Shown: positions 1 through 9,889, numbered from the stretch's first letter. The stretch is DNA of 64,000 bases from Enterovibrio gelatinilyticus (GCF_028683095.1 NZ_JAJUBC010000005.1:62001-126000); one strand, 5' to 3'. Notes: generated from the sequence alone by a model not told the origin. Numbers and translations: made by a program.

Positions 1-422
1 TAGCCAAGACCGTTACCAATGCCGTCAATGAATGATGGCAGTGGCGCAGACTTCATTGCATACGCTTCTGCACGTCCCATAACGATACAGTTGGTGATGA
101 TCAGGCCAACGAATACAGATAGCTGCTTAGAGATATCGTAAACGTACGCTTTCAAGATCTGGTCAACCACGATTACCAACGATGCAATGATCGCCATCTG
201 AACGATAATACGCACAGAGTTAGGAATGTGATGACGAATAGCCGAAACAAACAGGTTTGAAAACGCTGTAACGAAAGTTACTGCTAGCGTCATTACAAAT
301 GCTGTTTCTAGCTTGGTGGTGACTGCTAGTGCAGAACAAACACCTAGAACCTGAAGGGCGATCGGGTTATTACTTAGGATCGGAGCCCATAGATTCTCTT
401 TCAGTTCTTTAGTATCAGCCAT
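1..422 (-). CDS. nqrD: Na+-translocating NADH:quinone reductase subunit D (C-terminus outside window)
   Basis: This is the integral membrane subunit NqrD of the Na+-pumping NADH:ubiquinone reductase, which with NqrE builds the core around the intramembrane iron centre. The visible part is the N-terminal ~140 residues, beginning [20 protein letters not shown], followed by hydrophobic helices typical of the NqrD/RnfE family. The ATG at 422 overlaps the end of nqrC by 8 bases, so the two are translationally coupled. The gene runs off the left edge and nqrE and nqrF would follow. Family assignment is certain from both sequence and operon position. Confidence 0.96.
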   Translation of the reverse strand, partial: MADTKELKENLWAPILSNNPIALQVLGVCSALAVTTKLETAFVMTLAVTFVTAFSNLFVSAIRHHIPNSVRIIVQMAIIASLVIVVDQILKAYVYDISKQLSVFVGLIITNCIVMGRAEAYAMKSAPLPSFIDGIGNGLG

Positions 423-1197
423 TGTTCAGCTCTCCCTCTTGAACCTTCTTAAGGAACGCGCCAAAGCCATTGTCACCCAGCCAGAAGTCGAATGTGTGCT
501 GAACACCGTTTGAAGTCAGTGTTGCACCAGACAAACCATCAATACCGTGGATGTCACCCGGTTGTGCGCCACCCTTCACCATGCGAATTGCAGGCTGACC
601 TTTGTCGTCAAACAGCAATTTGCCTTCGAATTGTGAACGCCAGCGTGGGTTTTCAACTTCACCGCCAAGCCCAGGAGTTTCGCCTTGTTGGTAGTAAGCA
701 ATACCACCTACAGTGTTACCGTCAGTTTCAACAGCAACAAACGCGTACATCATGGACCACAGGCCGTTACCATGCATTGGCAGGATAACTTCGTCTGTCT
801 GACCTTGCTCGTTCTTAACTAGGTAAACCTTAGCCAAGTTCGCACGGCGACCGATCTTGCCGAAATCTTCCTCAGCTGACAGTTTTACCGATTGAGCTGG
901 ATCAGACGCAGCGGCGCGTTGGTCATAGGCAGCAGCTTCTTCAACAGTTCCTGTAAAATCACCTGTCGACAAGTCAACAAGACGAGGTTCAATGAACTTA
1001 TCAAAAGCGCCTTGAACGTCACCATTTGCATCAATGCCTGCAACAGACAAGATGTTGCGCTGAACGTCAAGAACTGCGTTTTTCTGCTGTAGAGGACGCA
1101 GAGACACCGCCGCAAAAGAAACCACGACTGAACAAACAAGGCTCAGTGCGATAACTACGGTCAGCGTTTTTTTAATGCTATCGTTATTGCTTGACAC
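415..1197 (-). CDS. nqrC: Na+-translocating NADH:quinone reductase subunit C
   Basis: NqrC carries a covalently bound FMN in the electron path of the sodium-pumping NADH dehydrogenase. One N-terminal membrane helix (about residues 10-30) anchors a periplasmic FMN-binding domain. The flavinylation motif SGAT followed by LTS is near the C-terminus, with the acceptor threonine at about residue 226. Length 260 matches the family. The start is GTG at 1197, read inside the last codons of nqrB (14-base overlap), with a GGAG-type ribosome site upstream. It is the third gene of nqrABCD and overlaps nqrD. Confidence 0.97.
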   Translation of the reverse strand: MSSNNDSIKKTLTVVIALSLVCSVVVSFAAVSLRPLQQKNAVLDVQRNILSVAGIDANGDVQGAFDKFIEPRLVDLSTGDFTGTVEEAAAYDQRAAASDPAQSVKLSAEEDFGKIGRRANLAKVYLVKNEQGQTDEVILPMHGNGLWSMMYAFVAVETDGNTVGGIAYYQQGETPGLGGEVENPRWRSQFEGKLLFDDKGQPAIRMVKGGAQPGDIHGIDGLSGATLTSNGVQHTFDFWLGDNGFGAFLKKVQEGELNNG

Positions 1198-2428
1198 GAG
1201 CCAGTCTCCGTTTGATGTTGCCCTGGATTACCAGGTTGTCGAACAGCGGTGCAAACAGGTTCGCAAACAGGATAGCCAGCATCATACCCTCAGGGTAAGC
1301 TGGGTTAACCACACGAATCATCACTGCCATCGCACCAATCAGGATGCCATACCACCATTTTGCTTTATTGGTGAATGACGCTGAAACTGGGTCAGTTGCC
1401 ATGAACATCATACCGAAGGCAAAGCCACCCAGTACCAAGTGCCAGTGCCAAGGCATGCTGAACATTGGGTTGGTGTCTGAACCAATGATGTTAAATAGCG
1501 TTGCCGTTGCAACCAAACCAATAAAGGTACCTAAAATGATACGCCATGATGCAATACGCATCGCGACAATCATTGCGCCACCGATAAAGATAGCCAGCGT
1601 TGACACTTCACCGATAGAACCAGGAATGTGACCAATGAAGGCGTCCATCCAAGTGATCGCGTTACCAGAAACGGTGTTTACTAGTGCGCCTTCACCACCT
1701 GCTGCCCACTGGCTCAATGCTGTCGCACCAGAGAAACCGTCCGCCGCAGTCCAAACCAAATCACCAGAGATTTGAGCTGGGTAAGCGAAGAAAAGGAATG
1801 CACGGCCAGCAAGAGCTGGGTTGAGGAAGTTACGACCAGTACCACCAAAGATTTCTTTCGCCACAACAACACCGAAGGTAATACCTAGTGCTGCCTGCCA
1901 AAGAGGAAGAGTGGGTGGAACGATCAACGCAAACAGGATTGAAGTAACAAAGAAACCTTCGTTGACTTCATGCTTACGCACCATACAGAAAAGGACTTCC
2001 CAGAAACCACCAACAATAAACACTGTTGCATAAATTGGTAGGAAGTAAGTTGCGCCAAGCAGCATCTTGCTTGCCCAACCCGCCTCTGGTGCCAACGAAC
2101 CGCCCAACATTTCTGTTAGCCAGTAGTGCCAGTTACCGCCCACAATCGACGCAAGCTGTTCAGCACCGTACATCGAGTTCAGCGCCATAATGGCCTGGTC
2201 ACCCGCGTTGTACATACCGAAGAACATTGCTGGGAATACCGCCAGCCACACCATGATCATGATGCGCTTAAGATCGATACTGTCACGAACGTGAGCGCCA
2301 CGCTTGGTGACAAGACCCGGCGTGTAAAGAACAGTGGCTACCGCTTCGTAAAGCGCAAACCATTTCTCGTGCTTGCCGCCCGGTTCAAAATGCGGTTCGA
2401 TGTCTTCAAGAAATTTTTTCAAGCCCAT
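1184..2428 (-). CDS. nqrB: Na+-translocating NADH:quinone reductase subunit B
   Basis: NqrB is the large membrane subunit of Na+-NQR. It holds covalent FMN and riboflavin and lies on the sodium translocation path. The 414-residue protein has the family N-terminus [14 protein letters not shown], about ten membrane helices, and the flavinylation motif GFSGAT with the acceptor threonine at residue 236, the position known for Vibrio NqrB. It starts two bases after the nqrA stop codon and overlaps nqrC, so nqrA to nqrD form one transcription unit. Full length, no anomalies. Confidence 0.98.
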   Translation of the reverse strand: MGLKKFLEDIEPHFEPGGKHEKWFALYEAVATVLYTPGLVTKRGAHVRDSIDLKRIMIMVWLAVFPAMFFGMYNAGDQAIMALNSMYGAEQLASIVGGNWHYWLTEMLGGSLAPEAGWASKMLLGATYFLPIYATVFIVGGFWEVLFCMVRKHEVNEGFFVTSILFALIVPPTLPLWQAALGITFGVVVAKEIFGGTGRNFLNPALAGRAFLFFAYPAQISGDLVWTAADGFSGATALSQWAAGGEGALVNTVSGNAITWMDAFIGHIPGSIGEVSTLAIFIGGAMIVAMRIASWRIILGTFIGLVATATLFNIIGSDTNPMFSMPWHWHLVLGGFAFGMMFMATDPVSASFTNKAKWWYGILIGAMAVMIRVVNPAYPEGMMLAILFANLFAPLFDNLVIQGNIKRRLARVKQ

Positions 2429-2430
2429 GA

Positions 2431-3771
2431 TTACCCTTCCTTCTCAATTTGATCAAGGCACTCGCGTAGCATTGGGCCAAAATCGTATTTGCCAGGGCAA
2501 ACAAATGTACACAAAGCAAGATCTTCAGGATCCAGCTCTAGTGCACCTAGCTGAGCCATACTGTCCAGATCACCTGCACAGATATCGCGAAGCAAAAGCG
2601 TTGGCTCAATGTCCAGTGGCATAACACGCTCGTAGTTACCGATTGGCACCATTGAACGCTCACTACCGTTAGTGGTAGTGGTCATGTTGAACAGCTGGCC
2701 TTTAAAGAACTGACTCAGATACGCACGCGTTACTGAGAATTTGTTCTTGCCTGGAGTGATCCAGCCAAGCAGTTCTTTTTCACGACCTTCGCGTAACGCA
2801 CTTACTTGTAAGTGGAAACGACCAAGGTAACCGTGAACACCGCCAGCTTGCGTACCACTCAGTACGGAACCAGAAATGAGACGGATTTCTCCAGGCATCA
2901 ATTCGCTGTTAGTCAGCTCGTTGATGGAAGCACCAATTTGAGTTCGGATCAGGCGCGGGTTGTTTACCACAGGACCAGCAAGAGCAATCACGCGGTCTGT
3001 GAAAAGTTCGCCTTCAAGGAAAAGCTTACCGAACGCAATAACGTCTTGGTAATTCAAATGCCAAACCTGTGCTTCAGCACCAACAGGACGAAGGAAGTGA
3101 ATATGGGTACCAACCAGACCAGCTGGGTGAGGACCATTAAACACCTGCTCTTCCACATTGGACTGCGAGCTACGTGGTAGGCTTGACTCACCTTTACACA
3201 CGTATACTTTGCCATCAGTTAAACGCGAAACAACGTCCAAACCAGCTACAAACGCCTCTTGCTGTTCATTAATGATCAGCTCAGGGTTTGCCGCTAGAGG
3301 ATTGGTATCCATCGCGGTAACGAAAACAGCCTTAGGTTTTGCATCAACCTGTGGGTTTTTGCTAAATGGGCGGGTACGAAGCGCAGTCCACAACCCTGAA
3401 TCCACCAACTGGTCTACAACCAATTGACGATCTAGGCCTGCGATTTCAGAGGCTTCATATTTGTTGAAAGTGACTTGCTCGTTGCCTTCAATTTCGATGA
3501 CAACTGACTGAAGAACACGTTTCGCACCGCGGTTGATTTCAACCACAGTACCCGCTGCAGGTGCAGTAAATTTAACGCCTGAATTCTTTTTGTCTTCAAA
3601 AAGAACCTGACCTTTTTTCACTACATCCCCAACACGAACATGCATCGTTGGACGCATACCAACGTACTCTTCGCCTAGCAAGGCGACTTTTGTGATGGCT
3701 GGGCCATCATTTATCACCTGAGCAGGAACCCCTGAAACTGGGATATCCAAGCCCTTTTTTATTGTAATCAT
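2431..3771 (-). CDS. nqrA: Na+-translocating NADH:quinone reductase subunit A
   Basis: NqrA is the cytoplasmic subunit of the sodium-pumping NADH:ubiquinone reductase and takes part in quinone binding. I place the start at the ATG giving [14 protein letters not shown], the family N-terminus (446 residues). An upstream in-frame start would add only four residues. The N-terminal half contains a biotinyl/lipoyl-like barrel segment ([15 protein letters not shown]). First gene of the operon; the 5' flank is a 498-base gap that must carry the promoter. Confidence 0.97.
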   Translation of the reverse strand: MITIKKGLDIPVSGVPAQVINDGPAITKVALLGEEYVGMRPTMHVRVGDVVKKGQVLFEDKKNSGVKFTAPAAGTVVEINRGAKRVLQSVVIEIEGNEQVTFNKYEASEIAGLDRQLVVDQLVDSGLWTALRTRPFSKNPQVDAKPKAVFVTAMDTNPLAANPELIINEQQEAFVAGLDVVSRLTDGKVYVCKGESSLPRSSQSNVEEQVFNGPHPAGLVGTHIHFLRPVGAEAQVWHLNYQDVIAFGKLFLEGELFTDRVIALAGPVVNNPRLIRTQIGASINELTNSELMPGEIRLISGSVLSGTQAGGVHGYLGRFHLQVSALREGREKELLGWITPGKNKFSVTRAYLSQFFKGQLFNMTTTTNGSERSMVPIGNYERVMPLDIEPTLLLRDICAGDLDSMAQLGALELDPEDLALCTFVCPGKYDFGPMLRECLDQIEKEG

Positions 3772-4269
3772 ACGCACTTGCACTACATTAACGGGAAAAA
3801 AAAATCTGTTATTGCGCAGTTAATACACGACTTTCCACTGTCTGGCTGAACGATATTCAATCATAGCCTTCGCAACTTCCTCATCACCAACTCGCAACAA
3901 TTTGACGTGCGGAGTCAGTTTTCAAGCGGTGGATTCTATCATCAACCAAAGATGCTATTCCACGGCAATCACCGTGATGCACCCTGTATTTTCGGCAACT
4001 GAGCAAAGTATCGCCAATTCAGGTCAATAAGTATGAGCGGGTGCACAAAATAGCGTGCAAAGCTCATGTGTAAAAATTGTTACAAAATCAACATAAGCGT
4101 CAAGAGCCCGCCTTGATTTTGATTTTCTCAATACACCAAAATCTTTAACAATCCACTAAAAATCACTTTTTATCAGACCCACTGCAAAAAACATTTTTGA
4201 GTTGTTGTGTATCTATTAAATAACTATTCGCGCAATAAAAGGGCCATTAATTTCAACAGCCCATCTCAA
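3772..4269. other. Intergenic region upstream of nqrA and downstream of bolA
   Basis: About 500 bases separate the nqrA start from the bolA stop; both genes are on the minus strand. The part nearest bolA (about 4060-4270) is AT-rich. No convincing ORF, terminator hairpin or named operator could be assigned by eye. The nqr promoter must lie here, but I cannot place it. Confidence 0.5.
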
Positions 4270-4593
4270 TTATTTTGTATCTAGCAACGACCCGCCACGA
4301 CAGGCTGGCGAAGCCGGTGAATGACCATTCAAATCATTCCACTCACTCTCAGTATATGTATGAATTGCCAAAGCATGGATATCATTTTGCAATTCATCGG
4401 CCAGTGTCTTATTTACCGCACGATGCCTAGTGATCAATCGCTGCTCTTCAAAGTCTTTACTCACGACCGTCACTTTAAAATGACTTTCTGATCCAGGAGG
4501 CACGTTGTGCATATGGCTCTCGTTGAGTACTTCCAAAAAGATAGGTGAAAACGTGGTGTTCAGTTTCTGTTCGATTTTTTGTTGAACAATCAT
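4270..4593 (-). CDS. bolA: BolA family protein
   Basis: BolA proteins act with monothiol glutaredoxins in iron-sulfur handling and, in enterobacteria, in stress morphology and biofilm control. The 107-residue protein has the family core: the helix with LNESHMH, the strand [13 protein letters not shown], and [17 protein letters not shown] with its conserved histidine. The C-terminal tail (about residues 90-107, [17 protein letters not shown]) extends past the fold and contains one cysteine. It is divergent from rlmG across 125 bp. In enterobacteria bolA also neighbours yajG and ampG, both found just downstream here. Confidence 0.93.
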   Translation of the reverse strand: MIVQQKIEQKLNTTFSPIFLEVLNESHMHNVPPGSESHFKVTVVSKDFEEQRLITRHRAVNKTLADELQNDIHALAIHTYTESEWNDLNGHSPASPACRGGSLLDTK

Positions 4594-4718
4594 GTGTTCC
4601 TCTTTATTTATGACCTTTTTCCGGCAATGTCATCTTCGATTGCCGCAAGACAATTGCAGTATTCCTGTCTTCTGCGACAATATACATCATTATCACTAGC
4701 GCTTCGCTGATACCTCCC

Positions 4719-5846
4719 ATGAAAACCACATTACAAATTGCAGACATAGCATTGGAATTGCTCCGTTATCCCTTGCAAAAGAACGAAACATTGCAAGCTT
4801 GGGACGCCGCGGATGAATATCTCATTGAGTACACCGAAGAGAAAAAGCTGGAACCGGGTGCACATATTCTGATTATGAATGACGGATTTGGTGCACTGAG
4901 TTGCTGGGCCTCATCGAAGGGATTTCGTGTCACTTCGATCAATGATTCTTGGTTGTCGCAACAAAGTATTGAACAAAATCTAAAAGCTAATAACTTGGGC
5001 GATATTGAGAGGCTATCTTCGCTTGATACCCTGCCATCAGATATCGACATCGTTTTGATGAAGCTGCCAAAGAACAATCGCCTTCTAGTATGGCAACTTC
5101 AGCAAGTTTCTCAGCTCACCAGCAAAGAGATCTCCCTCGTTGCAGGTGCAAAAGTTAAAGATGTCCATACCTCAACACTCAAACTGTTTGAAAAGCATTT
5201 AGGAACAACGCAGACCTCGTTAGCCAAAAAGAAATCACGACTCATTTTCTGTCAAAAAGAAAAGCAGTTAGATGGCTTACCTGCTGCGACAACATCATTT
5301 GATGTGCCCGACTATCAACTCACGCTCGCTAACCACGCAAACGTCTTCTCATCAGAGAGTCTTGATATCGCCGCCTACTTGATGCTTCAACACATGCCCA
5401 AGAATGAAAACATTAAACACATCATTGATTTAGGTTGTGGTAATGGTGTGCTGGCAATTCAGGCGGCGAAACTTAACCCGCAAGCTAAAATCACTGCCGT
5501 TGACGAAAGTCATATGGCTGTGGCATCAGCCACTATGAACTTGGAAAATCACGATATAGCGCCATCAAGAACACATTGTATGGTGAATAATTGCCTAGAT
5601 GGCTTTACACCAAATAGCGCCGATGTTGTGATGTGTAACCCTCCGTTCCATCAATTACAGACAGTGACAGATCACATTGCATGGCAAATGTTTTGTGACG
5701 CTCGACGGGTTCTTGAACCGAAGGGGAGAATTGTGGTTATTGGTAATCGACACCTCGGCTATCATACTAAATTGAAACGTCTTTTTGGCAATGCTCAAGT
5801 CATTGCTTCCAACCGTAAGTTTGTTATTGTCGAAGCTTATAAATAG
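4719..5846 (+). CDS. rlmG: 23S rRNA (guanine-N2)-methyltransferase RlmG
   Basis: RlmG methylates N2 of G1835 (E. coli numbering) in 23S rRNA using S-adenosylmethionine. The 375-residue length and the early segment LQAWDAADEYLIEY match RlmG. The protein has the duplicated methyltransferase architecture: an N-terminal degenerate half, then a catalytic half with motif I IDLGCGNGVLAI (about residues 240-250) and the N2-guanine signature NPPFH (about residue 308). The related RsmC shares the fold but is shorter, and the N-terminus argues for RlmG. It heads a plus-strand run leading to ampG. Confidence 0.93.
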   Translation: MKTTLQIADIALELLRYPLQKNETLQAWDAADEYLIEYTEEKKLEPGAHILIMNDGFGALSCWASSKGFRVTSINDSWLSQQSIEQNLKANNLGDIERLSSLDTLPSDIDIVLMKLPKNNRLLVWQLQQVSQLTSKEISLVAGAKVKDVHTSTLKLFEKHLGTTQTSLAKKKSRLIFCQKEKQLDGLPAATTSFDVPDYQLTLANHANVFSSESLDIAAYLMLQHMPKNENIKHIIDLGCGNGVLAIQAAKLNPQAKITAVDESHMAVASATMNLENHDIAPSRTHCMVNNCLDGFTPNSADVVMCNPPFHQLQTVTDHIAWQMFCDARRVLEPKGRIVVIGNRHLGYHTKLKRLFGNAQVIASNRKFVIVEAYK

Positions 5847-5873
5847 CCAGACTTTAAAGGGATACGCTAACTC

Positions 5874-6446
5874 ATGAAAAAACTTCTGCTCGTTTCCGGA
5901 CTCGTGCTTGGCTTGAGTGCTTGTTCTACGCCTCAAGAACCCCAGTTAACCGTTGCACCTCAGCCGGTAATTTCCTCGGTGCCTGTTGCTCAAAATAAAG
6001 CACTGGTTATTGAAAGCCGTGATTTGCGTACCGCTCAATTTGTTGCTGTGGTTGATAATGGTCGTAAAAACGTTCAACCCATCCAATCAACCTCGAATGT
6101 GCGTATCGTCCTCGAAGATGCACTCACGCGCCAACTAAACTCTCAAGGTTTTCGTGTCGTAGCAGATAGCAAAGGTAAACTGCGTATCGATGTACTTGAT
6201 GCTCTAGTCAAAGTTGAACATTCAGTGTTTTCACATGACATGACAACCAACGTCCAAATTCAGTTGGTTGCCGAAACAAGCGAAAACAAGTTCGTCAAAC
6301 GCTACACGGGAAAATCAACGTCTGAAGGCGCATCCAGTGCTTCTGTAGAAGACATGGAAATCGCGTTGAACAGCTTACTAGAAGCCGTTCTGCAAGACAT
6401 CGCACGTGATGCGCAATTAACGACCTTCATGAGCGAGAACTTCTAA
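5874..6446 (+). CDS. yajG: YajG-family lipoprotein
   Basis: Predicted envelope lipoprotein of unknown function. The N-terminus is a lipoprotein signal peptide with lipobox LSAC, lipidated cysteine at residue 17. The body contains the YajG-type segment VRIVLEDALTRQLNSQGF. It lies 27 bases after rlmG and its stop overlaps the next start (TAATG), so translation is coupled with the cyclophilin gene. In E. coli yajG sits between ampG and bolA; the same genes cluster here, supporting the call. Confidence 0.9.
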   Translation: MKKLLLVSGLVLGLSACSTPQEPQLTVAPQPVISSVPVAQNKALVIESRDLRTAQFVAVVDNGRKNVQPIQSTSNVRIVLEDALTRQLNSQGFRVVADSKGKLRIDVLDALVKVEHSVFSHDMTTNVQIQLVAETSENKFVKRYTGKSTSEGASSASVEDMEIALNSLLEAVLQDIARDAQLTTFMSENF

Positions 6447-7015
6447 TGCGTTCCCTGATTAAGACCGCTGTGATCGCAGCGACATTCATCGTGTCAGCGC
6501 CAGCCATGGCCGCTAACCCTGTTGTAGAAGTGGAAACCAGTGTCGGTGACTTCAAGCTTGAGCTATATCCTGACAAAGCACCGAAGTCAGTCGAGAACTT
6601 TCTTCGTTATGTAGAAGATGGTAGCTACGTGGACACCCAGTTCCACCGAGTGATCAAAGGGTTTGTGGTCCAAGGTGGTGGTTACGACGCTACTTTTAAC
6701 GCCCGTCCAAGCACTTACGGTGAAGTCGTCAACGAATCCAAGAATGGACTTGGTAACGAACGCGGTACAATTGCCATGGCGCGTAAGTCGTCGCCTGATT
6801 CAGCAACACGTCAGTTCTACATTAACTTGCAGAACAACAGCAACTTAAATGGTTCGTCTTACAAATTTGGCTATACCGTTTTTGGTAAAGTGATCGAAGG
6901 CTTTAACGTCATCGAAAAGATGGCCAACACGAAGACAGTCACAATTCCACAAAGCGGCATGCGTGATGTCCCACAGCAACCTATAGTTATTGAGAATATC
7001 ATCATCAATAACTAG
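6446..7015 (+). CDS. ppiA: Periplasmic peptidyl-prolyl cis-trans isomerase (cyclophilin, PpiA-like)
   Basis: Cyclophilin-type prolyl isomerase that assists folding of exported proteins. Residues 1-22 are a signal peptide ending APAMA, so the enzyme is periplasmic. Cyclophilin motifs are intact: FHRVIKGFVVQGGG (active-site arginine and glutamine), MARKSSPDSATRQFYIN, and FGYTVFGKVIEG. Length 189 fits PpiA. It overlaps the yajG stop by one base and is followed 11 bases later by an unknown gene. The symbol is by similarity to E. coli PpiA, although the genomic position differs. Confidence 0.92.
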   Translation: MRSLIKTAVIAATFIVSAPAMAANPVVEVETSVGDFKLELYPDKAPKSVENFLRYVEDGSYVDTQFHRVIKGFVVQGGGYDATFNARPSTYGEVVNESKNGLGNERGTIAMARKSSPDSATRQFYINLQNNSNLNGSSYKFGYTVFGKVIEGFNVIEKMANTKTVTIPQSGMRDVPQQPIVIENIIINN

Positions 7016-7026
7016 CAGGTATAGGG

Positions 7027-7395
7027 ATGCTAAAACTCATTGCGGACAATCCCGATCCCGACGTTAATGAAGCTATCGCTGGTCAGCATATTAAGACATA
7101 TGCGCCAGCGTTTGCTTCTGAGGTGATCCGCTTTGTTCTGAGGCAGGCACCTTACGAGGAACTCAAACAATGTTGCCAACAACAATTTGTTGATTGGTGG
7201 AAGTTGTCGATGCCAAGTGGCTCTCCCAGCGATCCCTATGAATCTGTTTACTGGTATCTACTCTATTTGATCGAATCACGGCGTGAAGATGAATTGCGAG
7301 GAAATCGCTTTGCTAATCTACGGGTCAAAGAGTGCGCTTGTTATTTGATGAATAAGGAAAAAATTCCTGAATACGCACGTGGCATTCGCCCTTGA
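7027..7395 (+). CDS. Conserved hypothetical protein, 122 residues
   Basis: Unrecognised cytoplasmic protein; no signal peptide or membrane segment. It starts MLKLIADNPDPDVNEAIAG and continues with amphipathic helices, a cysteine pair (QCCQQQF), two later cysteines (about residues 105 and 107) and many aromatic residues. It is packed between the cyclophilin gene (11-base gap, ribosome site AGGTATAGGG before the ATG) and ampG (48-base gap), so it is probably cotranscribed. Codon use looks like its neighbours. No function can be given. Confidence 0.8.
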   Translation: MLKLIADNPDPDVNEAIAGQHIKTYAPAFASEVIRFVLRQAPYEELKQCCQQQFVDWWKLSMPSGSPSDPYESVYWYLLYLIESRREDELRGNRFANLRVKECACYLMNKEKIPEYARGIRP

Positions 7396-7443
7396 AGCAC
7401 GGTAGCATGGCATTACGTATGTTACTTACAAGGACGTCAACAC

Positions 7444-8829
7444 ATGTCCCATGCACCTTCCTACTCATGGCGAGAAACGCTTCACAGTTATCTTGACCGC
7501 CGACTACTTTGGGTTTTTCTGCTTGGCTGCGCCAGTGGCTTTCCATTTGTACTTGTCGGTTCAAATTTAACTGGTTGGCTAAACGATTCCGGTCTAACCA
7601 AAGCAACAATTGGATTTGTTGGTGCAGTCAGCATTGTGTATGCACTAAATTTCTTCTGGGCTCCGTTTGTCGATAGAGTCAAGTTGCCTTACCTTCATCA
7701 GCGATTTGGACAACGAAGAAGCTGGATCCTGCTTATGCAGATTTTCATGCTTGTTTTTACGCTCTTAATTGCGAATACAGACCCTTCATTTAATTTATGG
7801 CTTACTACAATATTGGCGTTTGGTATCGCCGTATCTTCTGCAACTCAAGATATTGCGATTGATGCCTTTCGAATAGACAGCTTTGGAGAAAGTGAAAGCC
7901 GTAAACTTCCACAAGCCGCAGCAATGGCTGTTATTGGCTGGTGGACGGGTTACAGCCTTCCTGGTTATTTTGCCTTTATCAATGCCGACACAATAGGTTG
8001 GAATGGTGTGTATTACGGCATGGCAGCCTTTGTTGGCCTGCTAATCATCTTTACACTCTTTGTTAACGAGCCCAAAACAAACCGAGATACGCTGCAAGCA
8101 GAAGCTGAAACCCGATATGCAAAGCACTTAAGTCACGGTAAAAGCAATCTATTGGTGTGGTTTTCAGTCACTATTATCGAACCTTTTGCCGACTTTTTTA
8201 GACGAAATGGTGTTCAAGTAGCGCTAACGCTACTGCTTTTCGTTTTTCTCTTCAAAATCGGCGAAGCCTTCTTGGGCAGGATGTCAGTCGTATTCTATAG
8301 AGACATTGGTTTTAGCAATGAAGACATTGGTTATTACTCCAAGCTCATCGGTTGGGGGGCAACCGTCATATTCACCTTAATCGGAAGTGCCGTCAATGTT
8401 CGCTTTGGCGTCGTCAAAGGTCTGCTGATTGGTGGCATCGCCATGGCAAGCAGTAACTTGATGTTTGCTCTTATAGCTCAAGTAGGTCCAAGCGAGGATC
8501 TCTTCCTTGCCACGGTGATCGTCGATAACTTTACCAGTGCTTTTGCCACCATAGCATTTGTGTCTTTCCTGACACATTTAACGGGTCGTGCATTCTCAGC
8601 AACTCAATATGCTTTGTTAGCTTCTCTTGGTAATTTAAGCAGGACTACATTGTCCTCGTTTAGTGGTGTGATGATAGAAAAGATAGAAAAATTCGAATGG
8701 TTGAATCATATCGACTGGCTGAATCCGTGGTCATTGTTCTTTATTCTCACAACCCTCATGGTTATACCAAGCCTCGCCATGATTGTAGGGCTACGCCATC
8801 ACTTCAAAGCGCTTACTGACAAACAATAA
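7444..8829 (+). CDS. ampG: AmpG-family muropeptide permease (MFS)
   Basis: AmpG imports GlcNAc-anhydroMurNAc muropeptides from the periplasm for cell-wall recycling, which in many bacteria also feeds beta-lactamase induction. The 461-residue protein has at least twelve hydrophobic segments and family features: LLGCASGFPFVLVGSNLTGWL near the N-terminus, the QDIAIDAFRID loop, and LRHHFKALT at the end. A Rho-independent terminator follows. Position beside yajG and bolA matches enterobacteria. Confidence 0.94.
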   Translation: MSHAPSYSWRETLHSYLDRRLLWVFLLGCASGFPFVLVGSNLTGWLNDSGLTKATIGFVGAVSIVYALNFFWAPFVDRVKLPYLHQRFGQRRSWILLMQIFMLVFTLLIANTDPSFNLWLTTILAFGIAVSSATQDIAIDAFRIDSFGESESRKLPQAAAMAVIGWWTGYSLPGYFAFINADTIGWNGVYYGMAAFVGLLIIFTLFVNEPKTNRDTLQAEAETRYAKHLSHGKSNLLVWFSVTIIEPFADFFRRNGVQVALTLLLFVFLFKIGEAFLGRMSVVFYRDIGFSNEDIGYYSKLIGWGATVIFTLIGSAVNVRFGVVKGLLIGGIAMASSNLMFALIAQVGPSEDLFLATVIVDNFTSAFATIAFVSFLTHLTGRAFSATQYALLASLGNLSRTTLSSFSGVMIEKIEKFEWLNHIDWLNPWSLFFILTTLMVIPSLAMIVGLRHHFKALTDKQ

Positions 8830-8846
8830 ACTGCTTAAACCTGTTT

Positions 8847-8875
8847 AACCCGCGACGCATGTCGCGGTTTTTTTC
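8847..8875 (+). terminator. Rho-independent terminator of the rlmG-ampG run
   Basis: GC-rich inverted repeat (CCGCGAC, loop GCAT, GTCGCGG) followed by seven thymines, 18 bases after the ampG stop. Confidence 0.9.
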
Positions 8876-8944
8876 TTTATATCTGTTGAATACCTTTACG
8901 TCGTCATTTTTTGAAACACTTATCTCGAATGTAATCCGTTTCAA

Positions 8945-8960
8945 CGAGATCCAGATCACA
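8945..8960 (+). promoter_or_regulatory. Candidate CRP (cAMP receptor protein) site upstream of ompK
   Basis: CGAGATCCAGATCACA matches 13 of 16 positions of the CRP consensus TGTGATCTAGATCACA, with a perfect right half. It is about 133 bases before the ompK start. CRP control of nucleoside porins of the Tsx type is known in enterobacteria; here it is inferred. Confidence 0.65.
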
Positions 8961-8962
8961 AC

Positions 8963-8978
8963 TAGCAAACGTTTGCTA
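8963..8978 (+). promoter_or_regulatory. PurR/CytR-like palindromic operator upstream of ompK
   Basis: TAGCAAACGTTTGCTA is a perfect 16-bp palindrome with the core GCAAACGTTTGC of PurR operators. It lies two bases from the CRP-like site. LacI-family regulators PurR and CytR recognise related cores; adjacency to CRP also suits CytR. Which protein binds is not decided by sequence. Confidence 0.6.
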
Positions 8979-9092
8979 TTTCATTGCATTTTCTTTTTTG
9001 AACTTTCCCCTAGAATGGCGCTCGCAACGGCAGAGGTCTAACCACAACGGTGTCTTTGCCACTCAATCTTGATGATGTAAAGAGAACTTAAG

Positions 9093-9848
9093 ATGCGTAA
9101 ATCAGTAGTAGCACTTGCCATTCTAGCGTCAGCAGCAGCTGTACCAGCACAAGCTGAATACCTTTACGGTTTCGGTAATGTTTACACCGACTACCTAACT
9201 TGGACTAACGGCTCACAAGGATTTGACGGTAAAGACGTTAGCGATGCGCGTGACGACCATATTACTATTGGTGCAGAAGGCGGAGCTGGTTTCACTTGGG
9301 GTGAAATCTACGGTTTCTACGAATACGAGAAACTGAACAAAGGTTCTGACGAGCGTGGCCAAGCCGCTAAATTCTCTATTCACTACAAAATCGCTGGCAA
9401 TGTGACTGCATACGGCCAAGTTTACGACCTAGTAGACAACAAGTTTGGTGGCGAGCAAAACCGCGTTGTCGGTCTTGGTTACGTTGGTCTAACTGGCGAC
9501 AACTACTGGTTCAAACCATGGATCGGTGTTCATGACGCTTCTCGTGAAGGTCAATCAGGTGCAAGCGGCCTAAACGGCGGCATGCTAGGCTGGTCAGCAG
9601 GTTACAATTTCGAAATCGCTGGTCAACCACTGATGCTTTCTAACTGGAACGAATTCGAATTTGCACGTACTGATGAGTATCAAGCAGCAGCTGGTACTAA
9701 GTCTAGCGGCCTAAACGGTGCTGTGAGCATTTGGTATGACATCACTGACACAATTTACACTGGTGTAACTTACCGCTACTACTCAAACAAATTGGGTGTA
9801 GATGGTTACGGCGACGCGGCTATCTTCCGCATCGGTATGCACCTGTAA
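9093..9848 (+). CDS. ompK: Outer membrane protein OmpK / nucleoside-specific channel (Tsx family)
   Basis: Beta-barrel outer membrane protein of the Tsx-like nucleoside channel family. In vibrios OmpK is known as the receptor of phage KVP40. Residues 1-21 form a signal peptide ending AQA. The mature barrel begins EYLYGFGNVYTDYL and is rich in alternating aromatic and polar residues. The last residue is leucine (FRIGMHL) rather than the common phenylalanine. Length 251 is close to the family. A CRP-like site and a PurR-like palindrome lie upstream and a strong terminator follows, so it is monocistronic. Confidence 0.93.
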   Translation: MRKSVVALAILASAAAVPAQAEYLYGFGNVYTDYLTWTNGSQGFDGKDVSDARDDHITIGAEGGAGFTWGEIYGFYEYEKLNKGSDERGQAAKFSIHYKIAGNVTAYGQVYDLVDNKFGGEQNRVVGLGYVGLTGDNYWFKPWIGVHDASREGQSGASGLNGGMLGWSAGYNFEIAGQPLMLSNWNEFEFARTDEYQAAAGTKSSGLNGAVSIWYDITDTIYTGVTYRYYSNKLGVDGYGDAAIFRIGMHL

Positions 9849-9863
9849 TCCAAAGTATTTTAA

Positions 9864-9889
9864 GAAGCACCTTCGGGTGCTTTTTTTTT
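9864..9889 (+). terminator. Rho-independent terminator of ompK
   Basis: Stem AAGCACC / GGTGCTT with a TTCG tetraloop and nine or more thymines, 16 bases after the ompK stop. Confidence 0.93.

Noticed and set aside
8859-9041. 60-codon ORF upstream of ompK
   Set aside because: Begins inside the ampG terminator and runs across the CRP-like and PurR-like sites; regulatory DNA, not a gene.
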